Below are positions 49,841 to 64,000 of a DNA stretch of 64,000 nucleotides, piece after piece. Every line of letters begins with the position of its first letter. Positions within the stretch are counted from its first letter, which is position 1. The notes below the pieces were generated by a model. That model searched no databases. It saw nothing but the letters and a program-made list of their open reading frames with translations, and was not told where the DNA came from. The DNA comes from Eriocheir sinensis. Lineage: Eukaryota > Arthropoda > Malacostraca > Decapoda > Varunidae. The stretch is taken from positions 5,042,366 through 5,106,365 of the forward strand of contig NC_066529.1 in NCBI RefSeq assembly GCF_024679095.1. Reading direction: 5' to 3'. A program made the position numbers and the translations under genes.

Positions 49841-50100
49841 GAAGAGGAAGCAGCATCACCGGAGCAGACCCAAGGCATCAGCAATCTCGCCCAACAAACA
49901 CTCGATCAACAACAACACAAGCACTCGCGGGCCATCACACGCGACTCTGGGCACTCTAATAATTCCCCGGCCGCCGCCCATTCATCTTCATTCATAAACA
50001 GCTGGTGATACACGCGGCCCATTCATCACCATTACACTACTGTTACGTCTGGCCCCTGCCTCGGGATATTGGAAGCTAAGACGTATTATAACCGAGAATG
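49841..50100. other. Unique, CpG-containing sequence
   Basis: AACAGCTGG E-box and GCGGCCCATTCATC-type near-repeats at 49,974 and 50,016; possible regulatory DNA, unproven. Confidence 0.35.
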
Positions 50101-50103
50101 TGT

Positions 50104-50265
50104 GGTGGGGGGTGGGGAAGGGAGGGGGTGATTGTGTCGGGGGTGGGGGTGGGGAGGAGGATATTGTGTGTGTGTGTGTGTGTATGTGTGTGTGTAAATC
50201 TGTGTTCAGTTTATCACCATGAAGTGCTATGTGTGTGTTGGGGGGAGGTGGGGGAAGGAAGGGAT

Positions 50266-50318
<53 letters not shown>

Positions 50319-50320
50319 AA
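50104..50320 (+). repeat. G-run cluster with (GT)n blocks
   Basis: G-quadruplex-type motifs at 50,107-50,128 (runs of 6, 4, 3, 5), 50,139-50,160 (5, 5, 4, then GG pairs) and about 50,240-50,262 (6, 5, 2-3). (GT)n at 50,164-50,196 and 50,270-50,318. Confidence 0.85.
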
Positions 50321-50713
50321 TCTCTGGTCAGTACACTCCTATCTATCCAGCATATTTATCTGTGTGTCTGTGTGTGGGGCTACGGAGGGTCAGGGTGGGC
50401 TAAGATTAGTGAGCGGTGAGTTGGCAGTCTCTGTGGAGGGTCGGTGGCATGTTAATAGCGCTCCAAATAGACTAAGTGGCACCTCGGGTATGTAAACAAA
50501 GCCGGCCATTTCCCTTCCGCCAGATGGAGTCTTCATAATTTTCATTTTAAACTTTTTCTGATTTTCATTTTTTTCTTTTTGTTTTACTTGGGGAAACTGT
50601 TTTACTTTTTAATCATTATTCTTTATTCATAACTTATTTTCTGTGTTTTGATATTAGGATTTAACTTGTTAGCTATTTTATATTTCATTCGTTTATTAGT
50701 CTTTTCTTAATAT

Positions 50714-50715
<2 letters not shown>
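50321..50715. other. Unique sequence
   Basis: 50,470-50,530 is CpG-containing with GTAAACAAA (forkhead-like). T-rich thereafter. No gene seen. Confidence 0.4.
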
Positions 50716-50772
<57 letters not shown>

Positions 50773-50888
50773 GGCTTCTCCAAGGCTAATGTTTAAATAA
50801 GGTTTGCTTTGGGGAGAAATGTTTGTAAGATCCTAATGGAAAAATCATATTAACATTTCTGGAGAATGAAGTAATGGCGGTGATGTGT

Positions 50889-50952
<64 letters not shown>

Positions 50953-50953
50953 G
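50716..50953. repeat. (CT)n and (GT)n microsatellites
   Basis: CT at 50,716-50,770 and GT (with GC interruptions at both ends) at 50,884-50,953. Confidence 0.95.
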
Positions 50954-51765
50954 ACGAAAGGCTACATGAAATAATAATGTGTGGGAAGAAGGTTGAGCAA
51001 AAAGAAAAGAGAAATGAAAGACGGAGGAATGGAGGGTAAAGATGGAGAATGAAGCAAGAGGAGACAGGAGGAAGAGGAGGAGGAAGAGGAGCCAGGAGTG
51101 AAGTAATTAAAACGGAGGGAGAGGAAGTGAAAAAGGAAGAGGAGGAGAAAGGAGACACGGAGGAGGAGGAACAGGGGAAGAGAAGAAGGAGAAGAAGAAA
51201 AGGAAGAGCAGGAGGAGGACGAGGAAGCGGAAGTGAAAGAGAAGCGATGGAGGAAGAAGAATAGAAAGAGGAAGAGGAGGCGAAGGAGTCGGTGGACGAA
51301 AAAAGAAAAAGAAAGAAGCAATAAAAAGCAGTACAAAGGGTAGTACTAATAATGCTGATGATAATTGTGATGATGAGGAGGAGAAAGAGGAAGGAGAAGA
51401 AAAAATATGACGGAATGAATGCAAAATTCAATCATTAACACTAACAACTTCTAAGATCATAAGGTACGAAGAGAAACAGAAGGAGGAGGAAGATGTAGCG
51501 GAGGTGACGGAGTAGCAGGAAGAGAGAGAGCAAGCAAAAGGGGATAGGAGAAGGCGTAATAGACATCAGGAGGAAAGGGCAGAGGGGAAGGGAGTTGCAG
51601 CGTGCCGGAGGAGGAGGCAGGAAAGTTCACAGACGACCCGAGGGAAAAGCAGAATAGGTGTGACCATGGAAACGAGGCGGCAGGGAACAGAAACATTAGA
51701 GGCAAAAGAGACGAATGTTGTTATCGCTGACGAGAGTTAGGTTGGAGTGAGTGAAGAAGACATAA
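50954..51765. other. Purine-rich plus-strand tract
   Basis: GGA/GAA-rich; the Ser/Leu/Phe-rich minus-strand and Glu/Arg-rich plus-strand frames are compositional. Confidence 0.55.
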
Positions 51766-51965
51766 GACATTTCGCTGCCCAAGAACACATATTTGACTAG
51801 GCTTTCGTAGGAGTTGTGGGCATTTACAGGTATACTTGTATGACCCTGGTGGTGGTTTGACCCTTCCTCTGTACCGTGAACCTCATTAGAACCCGATTGA
51901 CCCCCTCTTTGACCTTTAGAAATAGGTGAAGTGAGAAGCGAGAGTGTCTTATAATATCAACCTAA
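51766..51965 (+). mobile_element. Dispersed repeat B, copy 3
   Basis: ACATTTCGCTGCCCAAG, ATATTTGACTAGGCTTTCG, GTATGACCCTGGTGGTGG and GTGAGAAGCGAGAGTGTCTT follow the order seen in 42,616-42,935 but with a single middle block. Same strand as other B and A copies. No A block follows. Confidence 0.78.
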
Positions 51966-53859
<1,894 letters not shown>

Positions 53860-54490
53860 AATCACGAGGCAAATTTTTAGAGCTGCGACACATGACTGGC
53901 TGGCCGGTGAAAGAGCCGTCATCCCTTACGTAAAAAAAAAAAACATACCAATTTCTATATCAGTAAGAAAAGAAAGAATGAGATCACTTTTTTTGTCACG
54001 GTTAATTGTATCGCTCCTCTATTCAAGTAAAAAAAAAACCTACGATGGATAACTGGCTAGCTGGCGAGAGATCATTTATATTACAAAAAGGTGGAAATCG
54101 AAGCAAGCATTCTAATCCCATCTTCAGCGTACTCAAAGGATTAAGTAGCAGGTAACGTACAGCCCATTATGCCTCTCCTCTCTGAAACCGCTAAATGTCA
54201 GACTGGTTTAAGAGCTGCCATGTTTCTGAAAAGTATAAACAACCATCAAAATTATTTCACAAACGCAGCACAAAAGGATGACGTTAGTTTCTATTGACGT
54301 AAGTTCATTAAGTGCAATCTCTTTGAAAGCGGAAGGAAACGTCTGACTGGTCGGCGAAAGAGCTGTCATGTTTCAGTAAACGATCATGACAAGCCATTCT
54401 AAATCCTATATAAACACTAAGAAAAGACCCCCCGTTAGCTCTTAGTGACGTATGCTTCATTAAAACTCTGAAAGGCGAGCGTGTTCTTGT
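53860..54490. repeat. Diverged tandem array, unit 144-157 bp, about 4 copies
   Basis: ACTGGCTGGCCGGTGAAAGAG-like sequence occurs at 53,895, 54,052, 54,202 and 54,346, usually followed by GCYGTCAT. The last two units also share GTTAGYTCTTAGTGACGTA-like and TTCATTAA segments and a TTTGAAAGCGG motif near the unit boundary. Copies are strongly diverged. Confidence 0.6.

Positions 54491-55423
<933 letters not shown>

Positions 55424-55477
<54 letters not shown>
55424..55477. repeat. (GT)n microsatellite
   Basis: Perfect run. Confidence 0.95.
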
Positions 55478-55478
<1 letters not shown>

Positions 55479-56654
55479 ACATGCCTGTTGGAAGATGCAA
55501 GGGAAGCGGAGAGTGTAAAGGGAGAGCGTTATGGGGTGCGGTGGGGAGCGTGTGAACCCAAGAGGCCGGCAGTCGAGTGTGAAACGATGGAGGCGAAGGA
55601 CATGGCTTTGGCGCGGAGGAATGTAGGTGGGCGGGAGGGGCGACGAGCGGAGGATATGAAGGGATGCTGCTGCTGCTGGTGTCGCTGAGGGAGATATCAA
55701 GTTAGGCATCTCTCAATTCAAATCTTTATCTCTCGCATCTTACCTCACCTCACCTAATCTTACCTGTTTATCTATTTTGTTTGATATATTTCGGACATTA
55801 TCTTTTATTTCTACAACAAGGGAGGCTGCTCAAGGGTAAGAAACAAAAAATAGGAAGAAAAAGGCCTGTTAAACGCTAATATAGCCAAAGAAAACAGAGC
55901 GAGAGGTCAACAGAGAGGTCAATTACGGATGGAGAGGTGCCATGATACTTTTAATATTCTTGATGTCTCCCTAACTATAAAAAAAAGCATCAGAGGAGAG
56001 AAATAAGAGCAGTGGAGGGGGACAGTGGACAGCGGGAGGGGTGAATGCAAAGAGAGGCATGGCATGAATGTTGACGGCATGTGTGAGGAAGGGAAGGGGA
56101 GTGAAGGGTCAGCACTCAGCAAGCAAGGGAATGAGGGGTAGTGTTTTCAAGTATGGTAAGGAATGCGTAAGAGAGGGAAGGAAGGAATGCAGACACACGT
56201 AACGCAATAAAAGGAAACGAGGGCTTGTTGTTGAGGGGGGGTAAGAGGCAGGGAAGTTGGGATATGGAATGCGTGAAGGAGGGAATGAAGGGAAGGAGAG
56301 GTGGTGGTGGTATCGAAGAATGGCATGAGGGATCGTTGAGGGTGATGTGGAATGCGTTACGAGGAAAGGAATGAAAAAGGAAGCAAGACATGGTAAAGAC
56401 ATATATGAGATTGTTGTTTAAGGAGGGAGTGAGGAAGGGAAGCTATGAAAAGGGATAAAGGAAGGAAGGATAGAATATAAAGGAGGAGGAAGTGAAGGAG
56501 AGAGTGACGTAGAGGAAAGAGGAACATAAAAAGGAAAGGATGTAAAGGAAAACGAAGTAAAGACTGCCGTAAAAGGGAGGTTAACGAGAGTATGTGTGAG
56601 GACGTATAGAAGGGAGGGATGAAGAAATATACGATTGATGGGTGGATGTAGGAG
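55478..56654. other. Unique then purine-rich sequence
   Basis: 55,478-55,690 is G-rich and open for about 70 codons on the plus strand (ends with a GCTGCTGCTGCTG run); no domain recognised. 55,960-56,654 is GGAAGG-rich. Confidence 0.45.
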
Positions 56655-56830
56655 ATAAGGGAAGGAGGAAAGAAGGAAGAAAGGAAGGAAGGAAGGAATT
56701 AAGGAAGAAAGGAAGAAAGAAAGAAAGAAAGAAAGAAAGGAAGGAAGGAAGGAAGGAAGGAAAGGAAGGAGGGAAATGGAGAAGTAAGAGGAGAGGAAGA
56801 AAGGAAGTAAAGAAAGAAAGAAAGGCAAGG
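56655..56830. repeat. (GGAA)/(GAAA)n tetranucleotide tract
   Basis: Mixed GGAA and GAAA units with a few interruptions. Confidence 0.9.
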
Positions 56831-58418
<1,588 letters not shown>

Positions 58419-58497
<79 letters not shown>

Positions 58498-58520
58498 CAG
58501 ACAGACAAACAGACAGACAG
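58419..58520. repeat. (GA)n-(GACA)n compound microsatellite
   Basis: GA at 58,419-58,483 passes into GACA units to about 58,520. Confidence 0.95.
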
Positions 58521-59179
58521 AACAAAAACGAGCAGACAAGCAGACAGAAAAAAAAACTAAGACAGAAAAATAGAGATTGAGAGTGACAGCGAGACGGAGA
58601 AAGAGAAAAGCAATTACAGAAATAACGAGAGCACCGAGAGAGAGAGGAAGAGAGAGAAAGGGGGAGAAAGCAGGTGTTGATAAAGGGTAAGAAGAATAAG
58701 AGGGAGACAAACAGAAGATAAGCGGAGAAAAAATACGGCGTCCAGAAGATTAAACATGCGCGGAAACAAAGTAGAGAAAGAAAATAAAAACAGCAGATGG
58801 AGAAAGAAGAGACGTAAAAACAGGATGATTAATGTTGACTCCGCGTAATTCACATCCACCAAAAAATAAAAAAGAATGCTAAAAAAAACGATCTCTTAAT
58901 ATTTCCCATCAATATATCGCTTTGTTGTCGCTCTCGCAATCTTATATTCGGTATACTCGAGTTCTTTGTTCTTTTTACACACAGACAAAGCTCTTTATTA
59001 CGTTTCTTTTCGGTTTTTCTTATTATTATTATTATTATTATGTACACACACGTTTTTGAGGGTTCCGATTACTTACAAATGTCAAGGTATTATGGTGGAC
59101 ATCTCATTAATGGGTTAAACGTAGACTTTTTCATTTTATTATTCCTTTGATCACGCAACGACTCCTTAACTGATCTGTG
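58521..59179. other. A-rich unique sequence
   Basis: (TTA)n at 59,021-59,040; nothing else recognised. Confidence 0.45.
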
Positions 59180-59370
59180 CTCTCTCTCTCTCTCTCTCTC
59201 TCTTCCTTCCTTTTTCTCTTCCTTTCTCTCTTTCTTTCTCCCCCCTTTCCTTCCTTTTTCCAATTCTCTTTATTGCAGTCATGTCCTCTTCTATTCTTCA
59301 TATTTCTGTATCCTCTTTCCACTTTCTTACTCTTTTCAGCTCTCCATTTCTCTCTCTCTCTCTCTCTCTC
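59180..59370. repeat. Two short (CT)n runs in a pyrimidine tract
   Basis: CT at 59,180-59,203 and 59,349-59,370; the sequence between is T/C-rich. Confidence 0.85.
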
Positions 59371-59916
59371 ATCCGTTCTCATCCCCTGTCATCCACCTGC
59401 GGTATTTGAGCCCCCAGAAGGGAATACAACCCCCTCGACAGCAGCGATAACACATGTGATTGCTAGGGGGCTAAAGGGATTTCCGATGCGATTAAATAAC
59501 AGCCGTAATAACTCACCCAATTACAGGCCGCAACGTGTTATCATTGGCATTCCATTACCGCAGCAACGCCTAATAATGAAGAGGAACCCGGGCGGAATGA
59601 AGGGTTGGCAGCGGCGGGGTGGTGGGGAGGGTAAGGGACAAATTTGACGCTGAATTTATTATGTACTAGACCCCCCTTCCCCTTTCGTACCCTCGCCTAA
59701 GCTATGTCCGTTTTCTTTGTCGCCTAGGTGCGGTGGCCTCCCTCTCTCTCTCTTCCTCCGCTTCCGGGAATTAATTAGTGGGCCGGAGCGGAAGGTGAAT
59801 GTTAATGACGAGACCTAAATTTTTCTGCGAAGGAAGGGAAGACGGTTAAGGAAGTGTGCAGGTAAGGGAAGGAGAAAGGTGAAGGGTGGGAGGGAGCGAA
59901 TTTTTTATATTTTTTT

Positions 59917-59918
<2 letters not shown>
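59371..59918. other. Low-repeat segment rich in TF-site-like motifs
   Basis: Unlike its neighbours it has balanced composition and no tandem structure from about 59,390 to 59,650. It contains GCGATTAAATAA, CCAATTACAGG, CCTAATAATG, GTGTTATCATT and, near 59,770, GGAATTAATTAGTGG. No credible coding frame. A conserved non-coding element is plausible. Confidence 0.35.

Positions 59919-59989
<71 letters not shown>
59919..59989. repeat. (GA)n microsatellite
   Basis: Perfect run after a T7/G3 stretch. Confidence 0.96.
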
Positions 59990-59992
<3 letters not shown>

Positions 59993-60284
59993 CAAAAAAA
60001 GATGGAGAACGACTGGACTGGAAGAGCACATTATCAATAGAGGCAAAGGGTTGAGGGTAAACTAAGCTAAGGTAGACACAAAACAACAAGAACGAAGACT
60101 CAATTTGCTATAAAAAATGCAGGATGAAGCGGGCATTGCTTTATTTGATTATGTAACTGATACTGTTGTCTTTCTCTGCTTATCTTAAAGAAAAACAAAA
60201 AGCTCTGAATTTCATCTTTCGCTGTATCAAAAAGCCAACTGCAACACATCGGATTTTTTTTCTTTCCAATACACCAGTTTGTAG

Positions 60285-60285
<1 letters not shown>
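59990..60285. other. Unique spacer
   Basis: Nothing recognised. Confidence 0.35.

Positions 60286-60340
<55 letters not shown>
60286..60340. repeat. (AC)n microsatellite
   Basis: Perfect run. Confidence 0.96.
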
Positions 60341-60343
<3 letters not shown>

Positions 60344-60719
60344 TCAAAAGCGTAGTGCAGGTCAGGACATCGCAGTAATTTCAACTCGTCAGTGTTTGCA
60401 GAGCGCGCCGCCCGGTAAATTATGCGAGAAGTCCAGATCCGTGTGATTCAATTGGAAAACTTTGCATCTCATGACCGGCTGTGCCCTGCCGCTTTGGTTC
60501 AGGCCTCTACCTTTCATTTCTGGCAAAGAGAAAAGTAAGAAACACTGAGCGGCATACGTTGGTTGGCTCGGAAGAGAAAAAAAATGACGTTAAAAGAGGC
60601 GAACAGAGAGAAGACACAATAGTTAAAACTGACACTACAGGAGGATGTTGTAGGAGCTATTTCCTCAACCACAGCCTAAATCGAGGTCTTGTAATACGTA
60701 AACCTGATCCTCAACGCAG
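60341..60719. other. Unique sequence, no gene seen
   Basis: Nothing recognised. Confidence 0.4.
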
Positions 60720-61000
60720 CCTCTCGTGAAACTGTCGTCTATTATCCCGCAGAGTTTCGTGGGCGACTTTTAGTACTCGCAATTTTCCTCTTGGGTGCCG
60801 AATCGATCTCTACTCAGTGCCTTGTCGTCCCTGGTTTACTTTCATTTGGGTCACGGATCTCTCGTGTTTCTATTGCCTGTCCTTCCTCTGAAGCTCGTAG
60901 GGATTTCGAGTACTCGCATTTTTCCCTTCGAATGTTGCACCAATACCTAGTCAATGCTTCGCCTTCGCCGGGCCTCGCGTTCCTCGTTCCTCATTGAATC
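60720..61000. repeat. Two-copy diverged tandem duplication, unit about 137 bp
   Basis: GAGTACTCGCA-like sequence at 60,773 and 60,910, each preceded by CTCTCGTG and followed by TTTTCC and a CTAGTCAATGC/CTACTCAGTGC segment. Confidence 0.55.
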
Positions 61001-61119
61001 AATAGCAGGAGAGACCTATTGCCTCACTCGGCCTCCCACGGCGAGGACCTCAATTTAGACCGATTTTCGTTCTCCGTTCCTCGCATGTCCAAGAATAGGG
61101 AGGGGAGATTAGGGTTGTA

Positions 61120-61225
61120 AAATTTCCCGGGAATTTTGAAATGGGAAACTTTCCATGAGAATTTTGGGAATTTTTGTGAATTATCGGGAATGTTCGGGAA
61201 CTTGAGAATTGAGATAAAATTACAG
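61120..61225. repeat. GGGAA/TTCCC motif cluster
   Basis: In about 100 bp there are TTCCCGGGAA, GGGAAACTTTCC, GGGAATTTTT, GGGAATGTTC and GGGAACTTGAG. The spacing is roughly 15-20 bp. It may be a degenerate short repeat or clustered Rel/NF-kB-like sites. Confidence 0.6.
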
Positions 61226-61889
61226 GTTTGCCGATGACGCCTTTTAGGCTTTTTTTTGTGCCTGAGGTTATTGTTGCCTCTTTAGACTTCAGTATTAGGG
61301 GGTTGTTAATGAATGTCCCTTATCCCGGTGGTGGCGCACTCAGGATTGTTTAAGTGACGCCTATTGATACTCATGCCGCCCTTCGGTTAACCCAATCTAA
61401 GAAAACCCTCAATCAGTTACATGGTCTTGACTCTGAAAATTCATATATTCTTCCTAACTAATGAGACTTTCTATACAACAAAGTCAGGTCATTCTTTACT
61501 GATTTATACCATAAGGTGCTGGCCATCATGTGTTTGAAAATACCCTAAACTTAACCAAACCAAACCTAAGCTAACAAAGCCACAAAGTACTCATACAATT
61601 ATCATCTAACCAATTGACAGTGAATGATTCGGTATTGAATTTTAGGCAGCATTATTTGACAACACTTCGTCACTACGCTTCGTGCAGTTCGTACATTTAG
61701 AAGGTCCCAAAATATAGTCCCGCTTAGATTCTACAAAACAATGAGAAGCATCACTGTGAATATTTAAAGGAATACAAAGGAGATTAAAAGGAAAGGTTGG
61801 TAAAGGAGTGAAGGGCTGTTGAGAGAGATTGCTGAACAAATATTTCAAGCACGACGTCAAATCACGTATCAACAGAAATATAATAATCG
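61226..61889. other. Unique sequence, no gene seen
   Basis: Nothing recognised. Confidence 0.4.
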
Positions 61890-62395
<506 letters not shown>

Positions 62396-62451
<56 letters not shown>

Positions 62452-62514
62452 CCCCTCTTATACCGATTTTTTTCCTAAACTCTTATTATTGCGAATTGTT
62501 CCTAAAACATATAC

Positions 62515-62586
<72 letters not shown>
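62396..62586. repeat. (CA)n and (CT)n microsatellites
   Basis: CA at 62,396-62,449; CT at 62,518-62,586. Confidence 0.96.
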
Positions 62587-62590
<4 letters not shown>

Positions 62591-62999
62591 CATCTCTTCC
62601 CACTTTCCTTCTCTTTCCAACACCTTTCCGTTTCCTCCTCCTCTTTTCAACTTCTCCCTTTTCCCAACACTTCTTGATACACCCAAACCTTTACATTGAC
62701 GCGAGAAGGCAGGACGGTAGACTACATAAAGCATCTCCAGTAAGAAGAGAACATCCTCCTTGCCTCAACCATTCATCACCCGTCTCCTCTTCCCTTCTCT
62801 CCAACACTCTTGACATTCCCTTAGCGCCCGCCACCACCACCACCACCACCAGCAGCGCGGCTCACCTCACCTCTATGCATCCTTACCACGTTCCAGCCTT
62901 GCTCTCGTTAGAAGGTGTCGGTGAGGCGGGTGAGGCGAGGAGGAACGCCACCGCTTCAAGATAAAAATTTGCCAGAGAACTGAGGCACAAGACGATGGG
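62587..62999. other. C/T-rich unique sequence
   Basis: (CCA)n at about 62,829-62,849; 96-codon plus frame from 62,674 has no recognised domain. Confidence 0.4.
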
Positions 63000-63480
63000 A
63001 AAGGAAGCAACGAGGCGAAGCGATGAAGAGCGAGAAAGAGTAAGGAAAGGAAAATGAGGTAGAAGAATAAGAGGAGGAGGAGAAGGTGGATGAGGATAAC
63101 GATGAGTAGTAGGAGAAAGAGGAAGATAAAGAGGAGGGACAGAAGGAGGAGAAGGAGGAGGAAGAGGCGGAAGAGGATAATCGTGAGGAGTAGGAAAACG
63201 AGGAAAAGAAAGTGGAGGAGGAGGAAGAAAAGAAAGAGAATGAGGAGGAGGATAAAGAAAGAAAAGGAGATACAAGGCGAGGCGGACTTTGAAGGGGAAA
63301 AAGGAAAAAAAATATGAAATGGTGGTGACCAAAAGAAGGAGAGGAGGTGGAGGAGGAGGAGGAAATATAGAAAGTCCAAACAACACCAGTAAAGGCTGAG
63401 CGAGAAGAAATAATAAACTGGGAATGAGAAAAATTTAAAACCATCAGAAAAAACACAGAGAAGCCGAGTGAGTGGCGGTA
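63000..63480. other. Purine-rich plus-strand tract
   Basis: GGA/GAA-rich; minus-strand Ser/Leu/Phe/Pro frames up to 213 codons are compositional. Confidence 0.55.
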
Positions 63481-64000
63481 AATTAAAGCTATCAATTAAC
63501 ACAACCAACGGCAATCCAGAATGTAACGGGGGAGACTATGATATATTTAATTCATCGTTTCTCGCTTATTGTTAGTTATAAATAAATATTGAGGATGTCA
63601 CCTACCACCGCTATCATCATCTCTACCAGCACAGTGATTTTGAAACAACTAATAATTACTTTTAACGCCATTACTATACCATTATACTCGCTGCAATTAC
63701 TACTACTGTTACTACTACTACTACTACAAAGCCTTGGTAGCCGCTCCCACCCTAGCCTTTCATCTACCTTCTCGACCTGTGTGTCATTTAAACTTTTGTA
63801 ATGACAAACCTTTGACGCGACCTCAGGTACCTACACACCAAAGGGGAGGAGGCGTTGGCTGGCAACGAGGACCCAATATAATGAGCTTCACACTACTGAC
63901 AACAAGAAGGAGAAGGAGAAATGAGTGGATGGGTAGGAGAGTTAGACATATGAAAAATGTGAAATAGAAGGAATGAAGAACGGATGGATGAAGAAGGAGA
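63481..64000. other. Unique sequence, no gene seen
   Basis: Short (TAC)n at about 63,698-63,727. The 3' edge is purine-rich. Nothing recognised. Confidence 0.4.

Overview
The window looks like non-coding DNA from a large, repeat-laden arthropod genome, most likely a decapod crustacean (crab-like). The basis is the extreme density of long perfect dinucleotide microsatellites, tRNA-derived SINEs, a broken CR1-type reverse transcriptase with an octamer-repeat 3' end, and a short dispersed repeat whose poly-T/poly-A tail style I associate from memory with crab genomes. No intact protein-coding gene was found. Nearly every long open frame is the translation of a microsatellite (Leu-Ser, Arg-Glu, Cys-Val, Thr-His, poly-Asn) or of a purine/pyrimidine-skewed tract. 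The species call is inference.

Layout. 0-9 kb: a C-rich degenerate minisatellite, GA/GT/CA microsatellites, a minus-strand SINE (4.0-4.3 kb) and a long imperfect inverted repeat with tRNA-like ends (8.7-9.2 kb). 9-16 kb: two candidate exon-like segments at 7.56 and 9.5 kb, a 303-bp perfect GA tract at 11.0 kb, and about 3 kb of purine-rich plus strand. 16-25 kb: AT-richer unique sequence, a three-copy tandem repeat at 17.9 kb, a 148-bp duplication (18.8 and 20.6 kb), and pyrimidine/triplet tracts. 25-32 kb: a B+A composite repeat copy, a second SINE (27.9 kb), tandem arrays, GGAA-type arrays and a 66-bp repeat. 32-39 kb: unique and purine-rich sequence, an (AT)n tract, a 90-93 bp satellite (35.8-36.5 kb) and the CR1-like retrotransposon remnant (37.55-38.6 kb). 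39-52 kb: a nested 160-bp/30-bp array (40.5-41.45 kb), further copies of the B and A repeats, a third SINE (44.4-44.6 kb), a 48-bp array (47.1 kb), a G-quadruplex cluster (50.1 kb). 52-64 kb: GA tracts, a 144-157 bp diverged array (53.9-54.5 kb), a conserved-element-like stretch (59.4-59.8 kb), a GGGAA/TTCCC motif cluster (61.1 kb) and CT/CA tracts.

There is no operon or pathway to describe. The biology here is repeat biology: retroposons moved by LINE-type machinery, and local amplification that has made tandem arrays at many unit lengths (2, 3, 4, 8, 15, 30, 48, 66, 90, about 100, 130-160 bp), several of them nested inside older repeats.
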